A DNA stretch of 64,000 nt from Plantactinospora sp040120695 (GTDB lineage: Bacteria; Actinomycetota; Actinomycetes; Mycobacteriales; Micromonosporaceae): the NCBI RefSeq assembly GCF_040120695.1, contig NZ_JBEEAC010000020.1, positions 66,323 through 130,322 on the forward strand, read 5' to 3'. A model generated the notes under the pieces. It worked only from the letters and a program-made list of their open reading frames with translations. It was not told the DNA's origin and did no database searches. A program made the position numbers and the translations under genes. This document shows, one piece after another, positions 45,057 to 52,003 of this stretch (its first letter is position 1; each line of letters opens with the position of its first letter).

Positions 45057-46382
45057 ATGAGTTTGCTCCGGCAACGAGACTTCCGGCTGCTCTGGATCGG
45101 ACAGGCCGGCAGCACCTTCGGCGCCAGCGTCACCAGTGTCGCGCTGCCCCTGGTGGCGGTCGCCACACTCGGAGCCAGCACCTTACAGGTGGCGCTGCTG
45201 ACCGCCGCCGCGTGGCTGCCCTGGCTGCTGGTCGGTCTGCCGGCAGGCGCCTGGGTGGACCGGTTGCGCTGCCGGCCGGTGATGGTGACCTGCGACCTGG
45301 CCGCCGCGCTGCTCTTCGCCAGCGTGCCGGTCGCCGGCTGGCTCGGCGTACTCAGCATCGGGCACCTGCTGGCCGTCGCGCTGGCCGGCGGCACGGTGAG
45401 CGTCTTCTTCAAGACCGCGTACCTGGTCTACCTGCCCACCCTGCTGGACCGGACCGACCTGGCCGAGGGTAACGCGAAGCTCCAGGGCACCGAGGCGGTG
45501 GCCCAGGTGGCCGGTCCGGGCATGGCCGGCCTGCTGGCCAACCTGGTCGGCGCGGCGACCGCGCTGCTGGTGGACGTGATCGGCTTCCTCGGCTCGGCCG
45601 CCTGCCTGCTGTCGATCCGCCGCCGTGAGCCGCGCCGCCGCGCCGATCCGGCGGCGGGCCTCGGCCGGCAGATCGCCGAGGGGGTACGGTTCACCGCCCG
45701 CGATCCCTACCTGCGGGTGCTCACCGTCTGGGGTGCGGTCAGCAATCTCGGCCTGATCGGCTATCAGGCGCTGCTGGTCGTCTTCCTGGTCCGCGAGGTC
45801 GGGGTGGGTCCGGGCACCGTCGGCGGCCTGGTCGCCGTGATGAGCCTCGGCGGAGTCGTCGGCGCCGCGATCGCCACCGCGCTGTCCCGCCGCCTCGGCA
45901 GTGCCCGCGCGCTGCTGCTCTGCGCCCTCGGCGCGGAACCGTTCGGGCTGCTGATCCCGATGACCGCCCCCGGGGCTCGGCTCGGGCTGCTGGTGCTGGC
46001 CGGAGTGGTGATCGGCGCCGGCGTGGTCGCCGGCAACGTGATCAAGACCGGCTTCCGCCAGGCGTACGTGCCACACCGGCTGCTCGGCCGGGTCAGCGTG
46101 ACCATGCAGGTGGTCAACCTCGGCACCATCCCGCTCGGTGCCGTGCTCGGCGGCGCGCTCGGTACGACGCTCGGCCTCCGCCCGGCGATGTGGGTGATCA
46201 CCGCCGGGCTGGCGCTGAGCGGGCTGATCCTGCTGATCGGCCCGCTGCGCCAGCGCCGCGACCTGCCCGATCGGGAACACACCGAAGAGGTGCCGGCGTG
46301 CGTTGCGGAGCTGCCGAAGCACACCGCGGAGCTGCCGGCCCGGCCGGCGCGTCGCGAGCTGCTCAGTGCGGCTGAACGTTAG
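45057..46382 (+). CDS. MFS transporter (EntS/MFS_3-like)
   Basis: The 441-residue protein has twelve predicted membrane segments and MFS_3 features: RDFRLLWIGQAGSTFGASVT at the start, motif A-like GAWVDRLRCRPVM, QGTEAVAQVAGPG, and GRVSVTMQVVNLGTIPLGA in the second half. It is a probable drug or siderophore exporter controlled by the ArsR protein upstream. ATG 45057 follows GGAGAAGAG. Its last 20 bp overlap the 3' end of the convergent cold-shock gene. Confidence 0.88.
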   Translation: MSLLRQRDFRLLWIGQAGSTFGASVTSVALPLVAVATLGASTLQVALLTAAAWLPWLLVGLPAGAWVDRLRCRPVMVTCDLAAALLFASVPVAGWLGVLSIGHLLAVALAGGTVSVFFKTAYLVYLPTLLDRTDLAEGNAKLQGTEAVAQVAGPGMAGLLANLVGAATALLVDVIGFLGSAACLLSIRRREPRRRADPAAGLGRQIAEGVRFTARDPYLRVLTVWGAVSNLGLIGYQALLVVFLVREVGVGPGTVGGLVAVMSLGGVVGAAIATALSRRLGSARALLLCALGAEPFGLLIPMTAPGARLGLLVLAGVVIGAGVVAGNVIKTGFRQAYVPHRLLGRVSVTMQVVNLGTIPLGAVLGGALGTTLGLRPAMWVITAGLALSGLILLIGPLRQRRDLPDREHTEEVPACVAELPKHTAELPARPARRELLSAAER

Positions 46383-46566
46383 CCGCCTGCGGGCCCTTCT
46401 CGCCCTGGGTGACGTCGAAGTCGACCTTCTGCCCCTCGTTGAGCTCCCGGTAGCCGGACGTCGCGATCGCGGAGTAGTGGACGAACACGTCCGGCCCTCC
46501 GCCGTCCTGCTCGATGAAGCCGAAGCCCTTTTCCGAGTTGAACCACTTGACGGTTCCGCTTGCCAT
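46363..46566 (-). CDS. Cold-shock-domain protein (CspA family)
   Basis: The 67-residue protein is a single OB-fold cold-shock domain: MASGTVKWFNSEKGFGFIEQ holds RNP1, DVFVHYSAI holds RNP2, and VDFDVTQGEKGPQAANV closes the barrel. It binds single-stranded RNA/DNA. GGAGAC lies just before ATG 46566 on the minus strand. The 3' end overlaps the MFS gene tail-to-tail by 20 bp. Confidence 0.95.
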   Translation of the reverse strand: MASGTVKWFNSEKGFGFIEQDGGGPDVFVHYSAIATSGYRELNEGQKVDFDVTQGEKGPQAANVQPH

Positions 46567-46750
46567 GGGTGTCTCCTTAGCGGCGCGCCTGGTGCGTGGC
46601 GTGCCCTGCACGTCACCGACAGTAGCTTCCCTCGGTACTCCGCGCGGGCGGAAGCCAGGAGTCGTGCAAACCTCCGGCCTACGCCGGACGACGGACCCAC
46701 CCCTAGTACCAGTCAGGGTTGCCCGTGCCACTTACCAGGGCTCGACCCGG

Positions 46751-47395
46751 ATGTCCGGGGAGGGTTCCGGCCGTAACGTTCCTGACGTGGCGGACTGGCT
46801 GGTTCAGGTGGGGGAGCTGCCGTCAGGAGTCTTCCTGGCGGTACTCGGCGGGGTCATGATGCTGGACGCGATTCCGCTGCTCGGCGTACTCGTGCCCGGT
46901 GACGTCGCGGTGTTGGCCGCGGTGGGAGTCGGTCGACCGGCCAGCCTGGGGGCGTTCCTGGCGGTGATCGCCGGCTGTCTCGGTGGCTGGTCGCTCACCT
47001 TCCTCGCCGGCCGGCGGTTCGGCGCCCGACTGCGGCGCAGCCGTACCGGGGCGTGGATCGGGCAGGAGCGCTGGGCAGCCGCCGAGCGGATGCTCGGCAG
47101 TGGCGGGGGCCGGATGGTGATGGTGGCGCCGTTCCTGCCGGTGCTCAACGCGCTGCTGCCGCTGGCCGCCGGCGGGCTGCGGATGTCGTACCGGCGGTTC
47201 CTGGGTTTCGCTGCGGTCGGCGCGGTGCTCTGGGCCGGGCTCTACATGGTGCTCGGCCTCCTGGCCCGGTCGGTCGGCGGGCTGCTGCCCGGCGAGTCGT
47301 TCGCGCTGCTCGGCACGGTGGGCTTCGGGATGCTCTTCGGCGGCCTCGTCCTGCTGGGCGTACGCCGCCGACTCGCCTCGACGGTCGAGGGCTGA
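46751..47395 (+). CDS. DedA-family membrane protein
   Basis: The 214-residue protein (202 if GTG 46787 is the start) has the DedA/VTT layout: MMLDAIPLLGVLVPGDVAVLA, a glycine-rich reentrant region FLAGRRFGARL, MVMVAPFLPVLNALLPLAAG and GLRMSYRRFLGFAAVGAVLW. Such proteins scramble or flip phospholipids or undecaprenyl phosphate. It is a second, stand-alone DedA besides the fusion at 40508. Neither start has a good ribosome-binding site; GTG 46787 fits the family N-terminus better. A strong hairpin follows. Confidence 0.82.
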   Translation: MSGEGSGRNVPDVADWLVQVGELPSGVFLAVLGGVMMLDAIPLLGVLVPGDVAVLAAVGVGRPASLGAFLAVIAGCLGGWSLTFLAGRRFGARLRRSRTGAWIGQERWAAAERMLGSGGGRMVMVAPFLPVLNALLPLAAGGLRMSYRRFLGFAAVGAVLWAGLYMVLGLLARSVGGLLPGESFALLGTVGFGMLFGGLVLLGVRRRLASTVEG

Positions 47396-47424
47396 CCGGG
47401 CGGTTCTCGGCGGTCGGGGGATGC

Positions 47425-47464
47425 GGGTGGCGCCGGGCGGCTGGGCGACCGGCCGGCGCCACCC
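47425..47464 (+). terminator. Terminator hairpin after the DedA gene
   Basis: GGGTGGCGCCGG pairs perfectly with CCGGCGCCACCC over 12 bp around a 16-nt loop, 29 bp after the stop codon. Confidence 0.7.
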
Positions 47465-47676
47465 GGGGGGAACGCGGATCACGCGCACGGGGGCCGACGG
47501 GGTCGGGGGCAGTAGCCGGTCGGGGGCGTGATCACGCAACCGGGGCCGGACCGGCGGCCGGTCGGGGGGGGTGACCGGCCGCCGGGACCGGCCCGGGCGA
47601 GGCCGCCGGCCCGGGCCGGTCCCGGTGAGGTTGGCGGCTCGGGCCGGCCGGGGCCTGGCTGGCATACTGGGCTGCC

Positions 47677-47928
47677 ATGGTGTTGTCGCGGCGCTGGGCC
47701 GGCTTCCTGATCCTGGTCGGCGTCTGGACCTGGGCGATCTGGCCGCGGTTCGCCGTCGCGATCTGGAACGACGCCCGCGCCTGGTCGACCGGGGAGATCG
47801 GGCAGGGCAGCCCGACCAGTTTCCTGTGGGTGCACGCCCTGCTGATCGGGGCGTCCCTGGCCATCGGTACCACGGTCGGCGTACTCGGCGTGCGCGCCTG
47901 GTGGACCGCACGGACTCCCCGCTCCTGA
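47677..47928 (+). CDS. SCO4848-family small membrane protein
   Basis: The 83-residue protein has two membrane segments (about 7-26 and 50-72) separated by NDARAWSTGEIGQGSPTSF. The start MVLSRRWAGFLILVGVWTW matches the conserved actinobacterial SCO4848-type family of unknown function. The gene is monocistronic. It marks the left border of the tRNA array. Confidence 0.8.
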   Translation: MVLSRRWAGFLILVGVWTWAIWPRFAVAIWNDARAWSTGEIGQGSPTSFLWVHALLIGASLAIGTTVGVLGVRAWWTARTPRS

Positions 47929-48001
47929 ACAAGGGCCGGCGCCGGAAAGCGGTGTGGCGCCGGCCGGCGTTCCCCCGTCATCATCACCGCCGGCCGGCGA
48001 G

Positions 48002-48077
48002 TCATGGACCCCGGTGTCGAACCGGGCACACCGCCACCATCGAAGTGGCGGCCGAGCAGCCAACGCCCGCGTCCATG
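48002..48077 (-). tRNA. tRNA-like gene, probable anticodon CGA
   Basis: The minus strand gives a 7-bp acceptor CATGGAC/GTCCATG with A73, a T-arm CCCGG/CCGGG with loop TTCGACA, and an anticodon arm GCCAC/GTGGC with loop TTCGATG, hence anticodon CGA (serine codon UCG). The D-stem has a mismatch and position 37 is a pyrimidine, so it may be degenerate. It lacks the long variable arm of serine tRNAs. Confidence 0.55.
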
Positions 48078-48146
48078 GTGTCCACGGTGGATGGCATCGA
48101 GGCTGACCGACTCCGCCGCCGGGCGGCGCCTTCGGAGAATTTGGCG

Positions 48147-48177
48147 GACCCCCGGGGTATGCCCGACCCCGGGGGTC
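48147..48177. terminator. Perfect 11-bp GC hairpin within the tRNA array
   Basis: GACCCCCGGGG pairs with CCCCGGGGGTC around a 9-nt loop. It could terminate or separate array transcripts. Confidence 0.5.
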
Positions 48178-48189
48178 CTGAGGTTCCAC

Positions 48190-48265
48190 CCGTTCGCACG
48201 CCAGCGACATTTAAGATCCACGATCAGTCTACAGTCGACGCGCTTTGCCATTAAGCGACCGCCGC
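48190..48265 (-). pseudogene. tRNA-Tyr-like remnant (D-arm and GTA anticodon loop)
   Basis: On the minus strand GCGGCGG is followed by TC, a 4-bp D-stem GCTT/AAGC and an anticodon loop CTGTAGA (GTA, tyrosine) at 48228-48234. The anticodon stem has mismatches and no TTCGA T-loop or matching acceptor strand follows. A decayed tRNA is the likeliest reading. Confidence 0.4.
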
Positions 48266-48271
48266 AGGTAG

Positions 48272-48413
48272 AGCGGCAGACTGGACTCGAACCAGCATCT
48301 CGTCGAGATGGTCGTGGTCGGTAGATCTGGCGATCGGTGGGGGTGCTGAGCCTGGAGCGATAGTCTCAGCCTGCTCGGTGTCGGTCTGCCTCTACCGGTT
48401 GGGCTACCTCGGC
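48272..48413 (-). pseudogene. Rearranged tRNA-like unit(s)
   Basis: The 5' side (48413 down to about 48385) is a perfect tRNA beginning: GCCGAGG, TA, then GCCC and GGC of a D-arm. The 3' side has a class II-like CATCTC/GAGATG arm, a T-arm CTGG-TTCGAGT-CCAG at 48281-48295 and CTGCCGC. The two acceptor strands do not pair and about 75 nt lie between the halves, so these are probably parts of two tRNAs joined by deletion or insertion. Confidence 0.4.
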
Positions 48414-48419
48414 TCGGAG

Positions 48420-48494
48420 TGCCGAGGGGAGGACTCGAACCTCCACTGGAACCGCCACCTCTGATGAGTCTGACGAGTCAGTCTCAGTCTCGGC
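48420..48494 (-). pseudogene. tRNA-like gene lacking a normal anticodon arm
   Basis: Acceptor GCCGAG/CTCGGC, A73 and a perfect T-arm GGAGG/CCTCC with loop TTCGAGT are present, and the length (75 nt) is normal. The middle does not form D and anticodon arms; instead it makes one hairpin, TGAG-A-CTGA with TCAG-A-CTCA. It is probably non-functional. Confidence 0.45.
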
Positions 48495-48536
48495 GCAGTT
48501 CGCGCCACCCCCCGCTCCACGGGGGTGTCTGGGAGG

Positions 48537-49283
48537 CTACCCGAAGAGGTAGCCGAACACCTCGTCGCCGACGGTGCGGTCCTGCACCGTGGTGCTGTTC
48601 GCCTCCTCGCGGGCCACCTTCACCGCCTCCAACAGCTTGTCGACGCGTCCGCGGAGCACCTTGACCCGTTCGGCCGGGAGGGCGCCGGAGAGCTTCACCG
48701 TGGTCCAGGTCCCCACCGGTAGGTCCTCGGTGTAGACCTCGACCTGCGCCGGGTGCTTCTCCGTCGCCTCGGCCTTGACGTGGTTGCGGTGCACCTTGCG
48801 CATCTTCTGCGTCTGGCTCGGGGTACTCGCGTAGCAGCCGCGATCCGGATCGAACTCCCAGCGCTCCGCCGCGTCCAGGGTGGCCAGCCCGTCGACGAAG
48901 GTACGCAGGTCGACGAGCTGCTTCTCCAGGAAGAGCAGATAGGTGACCGGTGCCTGGCGGATCAGGGTCCGCCCGTCGACCACCACGTCGGCCTTGGCGG
49001 TGGCGTTGCCGGTGTCCTGGAGGAACTGGAGGTCGAAGAGTCGGCCCATGGTCGTGGCGACGTCGTCCAGGACCTCCTGGACGGTGTACTGCACCCGGGT
49101 CGACTCCGGCGGCAACTGCTCCCGGATGTCGTCGGCGAACGGCTGGTAGGTCCGGGAGATGCCGGAGAGCGGCGGTGCCTTCTGGGTACGCCGGTGGGCG
49201 TCGGTGAGCTCCCGCTTGGCCTGCGGCTTGAAGCCCTGCACCAGCGCGTTGACCTTGTGCAGTTCGGTGGGATTCGGCACCAT
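48537..49283 (-). CDS. Uncharacterised protein in the tRNA array (possibly DUF7873 type)
   Basis: The 248-residue soluble protein starts MVPNPTELHKVNALVQGFKP at ATG 49283 behind GAAAGGATC. Visible segments are LSGISRTYQPFADDIREQLP, VQEVLDDVATTMGRLFDLQF, QAPVTYLLFLEKQLVDLRTF, KMRKVHRNHVKAEATEKHPA and ALPAERVKVLRGRVDKLLEAV. It is mostly helical and charged, with no membrane segment or catalytic signature I recognise. I recall related proteins (DUF7873-like) in actinobacterial tRNA-rich or phage-related loci, but am not certain. Same strand as the tRNAs. Function unknown. Confidence 0.8.
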   Translation of the reverse strand: MVPNPTELHKVNALVQGFKPQAKRELTDAHRRTQKAPPLSGISRTYQPFADDIREQLPPESTRVQYTVQEVLDDVATTMGRLFDLQFLQDTGNATAKADVVVDGRTLIRQAPVTYLLFLEKQLVDLRTFVDGLATLDAAERWEFDPDRGCYASTPSQTQKMRKVHRNHVKAEATEKHPAQVEVYTEDLPVGTWTTVKLSGALPAERVKVLRGRVDKLLEAVKVAREEANSTTVQDRTVGDEVFGYLFG

Positions 49284-49531
49284 GATCCTTTCGGTCTCGT
49301 CGGGCAGACGGTAGTCGTCGCCGCCGCGTCCGGCGACCCTGTCGTCGGGGTGTGCCCGTCCGCCTTAGAGCGTGGTTGAGATAGCTCGGCGTGGCTGCGT
49401 GATCACGACGCCAGAACGGTCCAGCGTGGATCGACGGCACGACGTAAGGCACCGCGCTAGGGATGCCCGTGCGATCTCATCGACCAGCATTGGGAGCTGG
49501 TTGACCGCTTTTGCCGCTGGCGCTGCATCGG

Positions 49532-50725
49532 TCAATAGGAGTCGAACTCGACGTCGACGGACGAGGCACCCCGCAGTGTTGCGACCTGCTCGGCCTCTGC
49601 TTGTAGCGGTTTTTTGTTCCGAGCCGGCAAGGTGCCGAAGGATTTCAGAGTGAGGGTCAGCTTCCGCCCGCTCTTACGCGGACGCCAAACACCGGCGATC
49701 TCGCCATCAACGAGCACCGTGCCCGGGTCGCCTACGGCCTTCCACACGTCCCGGTGATACTGCTTGTCAATGGCTGTCTCGCGGTCACGCAGCTGCGTGT
49801 AGGGGTCGCGAGGTGGAAGAAGACGCACCCCCTTGGGCGTCGGAGCCGACTGCAACGCATCAAGGTCCTCCGTAAGTAGCCACGTCTTGCGGCCGAAATC
49901 GACCTCCGTCATCTCGTCCTCGACCAGGCTCCACCAGGTGCCGGCGTCGCCGGCACGGACGCCCAGCCAAGCGGCGAAGTCCGCTCGGGTCGACGGACCG
50001 TAGCAGCGGAGGTATCGGCGGAGCAGCTCGGCGCGCGCGGTCTTCGGGTCGGTGTCCGGGATCGGATCACCCAGCCACTCATCGACCAGGACGAACGGTG
50101 CCTTGTTCCCGTCGCGTGGCGCGAAGCAAACCACTTTCTGCAAGGTGAGGATGCGGATGCAGAAGTGCACGACGGCCTCGCCGAGCGGTTGGCCGGCGGC
50201 ATGGGGACCTTCTTGTTCCCAGATGTCGCGCTGCTTCTTCGACAGCTTGCGGGCGATCCGCTCGGCGAGTTCTGCGCCGAGTTCGTCGATGGCGAGTCGA
50301 CGTCCGGTCAGGACATCACTGATCTCGGTACCGGTCAGCTCAACGGTCTCGGTGAGGCTGAGGCCGAGCTTGTCCACCGATTGCCCTGCCCCGAGGATGA
50401 ACTGGCGCATCGCCTCCTCGGTCGGCGGGAGCACTCCGGTGGTGAAGACCGGTGCATCAGCGGTCGGGAAGTAGAACGGCGAGCCGCGCATGCACCAGCT
50501 CTGCAGGAGGCTCTTGTCCTCGGCTACTGCTTCGTCGACCCGATCCTGCGAGAGGTTGCGCACCCGGGCGTGCAGGGCTAGCAGCGCCGACCCGGGCGGG
50601 CTGTTCTGGACGCCGCACAACCCGGCCGCGTCGAGCAGCCTCTGCTCGCCCAAGCGTTCGGTGAGGTGCTGGGCGTGGAGCCGAAATGCGATGACGTCGG
50701 CTCTGGAAACCTTCACAGCCATCAA
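49532..50725 (-). CDS. Winged-helix DNA-binding protein (HTH_42 / AlkX-AlkZ-like)
   Basis: The 397-residue protein belongs to the HTH_42 family, which contains the DNA glycosylases AlkZ and AlkX. It shows GLCGVQNSPPGSALLALHAR, MRGSPFYFPTADAP, LLRRYLRCYGPSTRADFAAWL, RLLPPRDPYTQLRD and VLVDGEIAGVWRPRKSGRKL. Whether it repairs DNA is not established; the short catalytic QxQ/QxD of AlkZ is not evident. ATG 50722 is an alternative start to 50725. Its position among tRNA fragments, next to a transposase remnant, suggests insertion into the array. Confidence 0.85.
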   Translation of the reverse strand: MMAVKVSRADVIAFRLHAQHLTERLGEQRLLDAAGLCGVQNSPPGSALLALHARVRNLSQDRVDEAVAEDKSLLQSWCMRGSPFYFPTADAPVFTTGVLPPTEEAMRQFILGAGQSVDKLGLSLTETVELTGTEISDVLTGRRLAIDELGAELAERIARKLSKKQRDIWEQEGPHAAGQPLGEAVVHFCIRILTLQKVVCFAPRDGNKAPFVLVDEWLGDPIPDTDPKTARAELLRRYLRCYGPSTRADFAAWLGVRAGDAGTWWSLVEDEMTEVDFGRKTWLLTEDLDALQSAPTPKGVRLLPPRDPYTQLRDRETAIDKQYHRDVWKAVGDPGTVLVDGEIAGVWRPRKSGRKLTLTLKSFGTLPARNKKPLQAEAEQVATLRGASSVDVEFDSY

Positions 50726-50759
50726 CGCAGGCTACCTCGGGAGCCATGACGGGCTGCGG

Positions 50760-50960
50760 AGGCAGCGTCGGAGGTGCGGCGAAGTTGGCGCTGGGCCGGT
50801 TTTCCGCTGGTGATCCGGCGGAGCATGCCATTGATGCCTGCCCAGCGAATGAGTGCTTCGGAAACTTCCGGCTGGCGTTCGTAGTCGCGGGCCAGCCCAC
50901 CCGGACCGCGGCGGCCATCCCGCCACACCGTCCAAACAAGAACTTCTCCACACGCACTTA
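50760..50960 (-). pseudogene. IS5-family transposase C-terminal fragment
   Basis: The minus strand reads LARDYERQPEVSEALIRWAG followed by INGMLRRITSGKPAQRQ, the characteristic C-terminus of IS5-group transposases (RRLARDYE...ALI...W). The catalytic DDE region and the start are missing. It marks an old insertion within the tRNA array. Confidence 0.75.
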
Positions 50961-51020
50961 GCAGGGCGGCGCCATGGACCTCTCGGCCGTCCTTCCGAAC
51001 CGCCGACAATGACGCGTACG

Positions 51021-51093
51021 TACCCGGAGCAGGAGTCGAACCTGCAACGCACCGGTTCTGAGCCGGCGGCCTCTTCCGTTGGGCTACCCGGGC
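51021..51093 (-). tRNA. tRNA with anticodon CAG (leucine), class I fold
   Basis: Acceptor GCCCGGG/TCCGGGT (two G-U pairs), A73, D-arm GCCC/GGC, anticodon stem GCCGG/CCGGT, loop CTCAGAA giving CAG, 5-nt variable loop, T-arm GCAGG/CCTGC with TTCGACT. The anticodon reads leucine CUG, but the long variable arm of leucine tRNAs is absent. Confidence 0.82.
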
Positions 51094-51098
51094 ATGGG

Positions 51099-51167
51099 TG
51101 GAGTGACGCGGGATCGAACCGCGCACGCGAAGCTTGCAAGGCAACGCTGTGCACCAGCACTCACCCC
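51099..51167 (-). tRNA. Short tRNA-like gene, probable anticodon TGC
   Basis: Acceptor GGGGTGA/TCACTCC, A73 and T-arm CGCGG/CCGCG with TTCGATC are sound. The D-arm is short (GCT/AGC) and the anticodon stem has two U-U mismatches; loop CTTGCAA gives TGC (alanine). At 69 nt it is shorter than normal and probably decaying. Confidence 0.6.
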
Positions 51168-51171
51168 AAAG

Positions 51172-51247
51172 TGCCCTCGGCGCGACTCGAACGCGCACGA
51201 TGACCAGGCTCTCGACCTGGCGCCTCTACCAATTGGGCCACGAGGGC
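51172..51247 (-). tRNA. tRNA with anticodon GAG (leucine), class I fold, C33
   Basis: Acceptor GCCCTCG/CGAGGGC and anticodon stem CCAGG/CCTGG are perfect; the D-arm and T-arm GCGCG/CGCGC with TTCGAGT are normal; A73. The loop TCGAGAG gives GAG but places C at the usually invariant U33. A one-base shift would read CGA (serine) but breaks the stem. Confidence 0.78.
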
Positions 51248-51253
51248 ATCGCG

Positions 51254-51325
51254 CTCCCGGACAAGGATTTGAACCTCGATTGCCTGATCCAGAATCAGGA
51301 GTCCTGCCAGTTGGACGATCCGGGA
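51254..51325 (-). tRNA. tRNA-Gln (CTG)
   Basis: Canonical cloverleaf: acceptor TCCCGGA/TCCGGGA, G73, D-stem GTCC/GGAC, anticodon stem CCTGA/TCAGG with loop TTCTGGA (CTG), and T-loop TTCAAAT. Confidence 0.88.
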
Positions 51326-51328
51326 ATG

Positions 51329-51360
51329 GGCGGCCGGCGGGGGAGAATCCGCCGGCCGCC
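51329..51360. repeat. GGCGGCCGGCGG hairpin between array genes
   Basis: A perfect 12-bp inverted repeat, GGCGGCCGGCGG with CCGCCGGCCGCC, loop of 8 nt. Related hairpins occur at 47958-47999, 51825-51861 and 52033-52066. Confidence 0.75.
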
Positions 51361-51387
51361 GTCAGCGCCGGGTCAGCGCGGCCCAGG

Positions 51388-51485
51388 TGGGTACCGTCGC
51401 TGCCGATCGCAGCACCATGCCGGCCTCGGTGGAGACTGACCCGGTGGAGCGGGCCGAGGTCGGCGTTGATGACCAGGACGTCCAC
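51388..51485 (-). pseudogene. HNH endonuclease N-terminal fragment
   Basis: A GTG at 51485 behind AGGAGGTG starts VDVLVINADLGPLHRVSL, matching the N-terminus of actinobacterial HNH endonucleases. Similarity stops after about 20 residues, then a frameshift leads into unrelated sequence; the HNH motif itself is absent. The frame stays open further left but only through tRNA genes. Confidence 0.6.
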
Positions 51486-51554
51486 CGGACACCTCCTCTT
51501 CTCGTGAATGTCGCGAAGCTCTCGCCGATGTGCTGGGCTCTCGTGGGTGTTCGG

Positions 51555-51627
51555 AGCGGCTGCCGGGATTCGAACCCGGGACCTCCACCATGGCAAGGTG
51601 GCGCGCTGCCAACTGCGCTACAACCGC
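51555..51627 (-). tRNA. tRNA-Gly (GCC)
   Basis: Acceptor GCGGTTG/CAGCCGC, D-stem GCGC/GCGC, anticodon stem CCACC/GGTGG with loop TTGCCAT (GCC), T-arm CCGGG/CCCGG with TTCGAAT, discriminator U. Canonical apart from slight wobble in the acceptor. Confidence 0.9.
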
Positions 51628-51633
51628 GTGGGA

Positions 51634-51707
51634 TGCTCCGGGTGCGATTCGAACGCACACTGTGCGCGTTTTGAGCGCGCTGCCTCCTGCCCTTGGGCTA
51701 CCGGAGC
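51634..51707 (-). tRNA. tRNA with anticodon CAA (leucine), class I fold
   Basis: Acceptor GCTCCGG/CCGGAGC, A73, D-arm GCCC/GGC, anticodon stem GCGCG/CGCGC with loop CTCAAAA (CAA), 5-nt variable loop ACAGT, T-arm GTGCG/CGCAC with TTCGAAT. The loop and variable region equal those of the tRNA at 5669, so the two are related copies with different stems. Confidence 0.85.
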
Positions 51708-51748
51708 GGCTGGCCTTTGCCAGTTACACCATTCCCGACGGGGTGCGG

Positions 51749-51821
51749 TCCGGGGCCCGAGAATCGAACTCGGTTTCTCCTGTACCCAAAACAGGCGGGT
51801 CAGCCGTCTCCCTCGCCCCGG
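51749..51821 (-). tRNA. tRNA-Pro (TGG)
   Basis: Acceptor CCGGGGC/GCCCCGG, A73, D-stem GGG/CCC, anticodon stem CCTGT/ACAGG with loop TTTGGGT (TGG), T-arm CCGAG/CTCGG with TTCGATT. Starts with C1 as proline tRNAs do. Confidence 0.88.
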
Positions 51822-51824
51822 ATC

Positions 51825-51861
51825 TGCCCGGCCGGCGCGGTGGTACGGCGCCGGCCGGGCA
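51825..51861. repeat. TGCCCGGCCGGCG hairpin between array genes
   Basis: A perfect 13-bp inverted repeat, TGCCCGGCCGGCG with CGCCGGCCGGGCA, loop of 11 nt, just upstream of the tRNA-Pro gene in the direction of transcription. Confidence 0.75.
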
Positions 51862-51930
51862 TCAACAATGCCATCCACTGTGGATTTTTCAACGTGGTAC
51901 CGGTCCCGCCGGCCGAGGCCGGGGGAGAAG

Positions 51931-52003
51931 CAGAGGCGACAGGACTCGAACCTGCAACCTTCGGATTTGGAGGCCGCTGCGCTGCCAGTTGCGCCACACC
52001 CCT
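51931..52003 (-). tRNA. tRNA-Trp (CCA), extra copy with anticodon-stem mismatches
   Basis: Acceptor AGGGGTG/CGCCTCT, G73, D-stem GCGC/GCGC, loop CTCCAAA (CCA) and T-arm GCAGG/CCTGT are those of tryptophan tRNA. The anticodon stem GCGGC/TCCGA has mismatches at both ends. Actinobacteria normally carry one tRNA-Trp elsewhere, so this is probably an accessory copy. Confidence 0.82.

Noticed and set aside
48461..48494. CTGATGAGTC on the plus strand, recalling a hammerhead ribozyme core.
   Set aside because: The required GAAA box and cleavage-site stem are absent; the sequence is the complement of a hairpin in a degenerate tRNA-like unit.
49284..49531. A second IS end near GAGCGTGGTTGAGATAG (49370).
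   Set aside because: No transposase sequence or matching inverted repeat could be confirmed, so no mobile element is called there.
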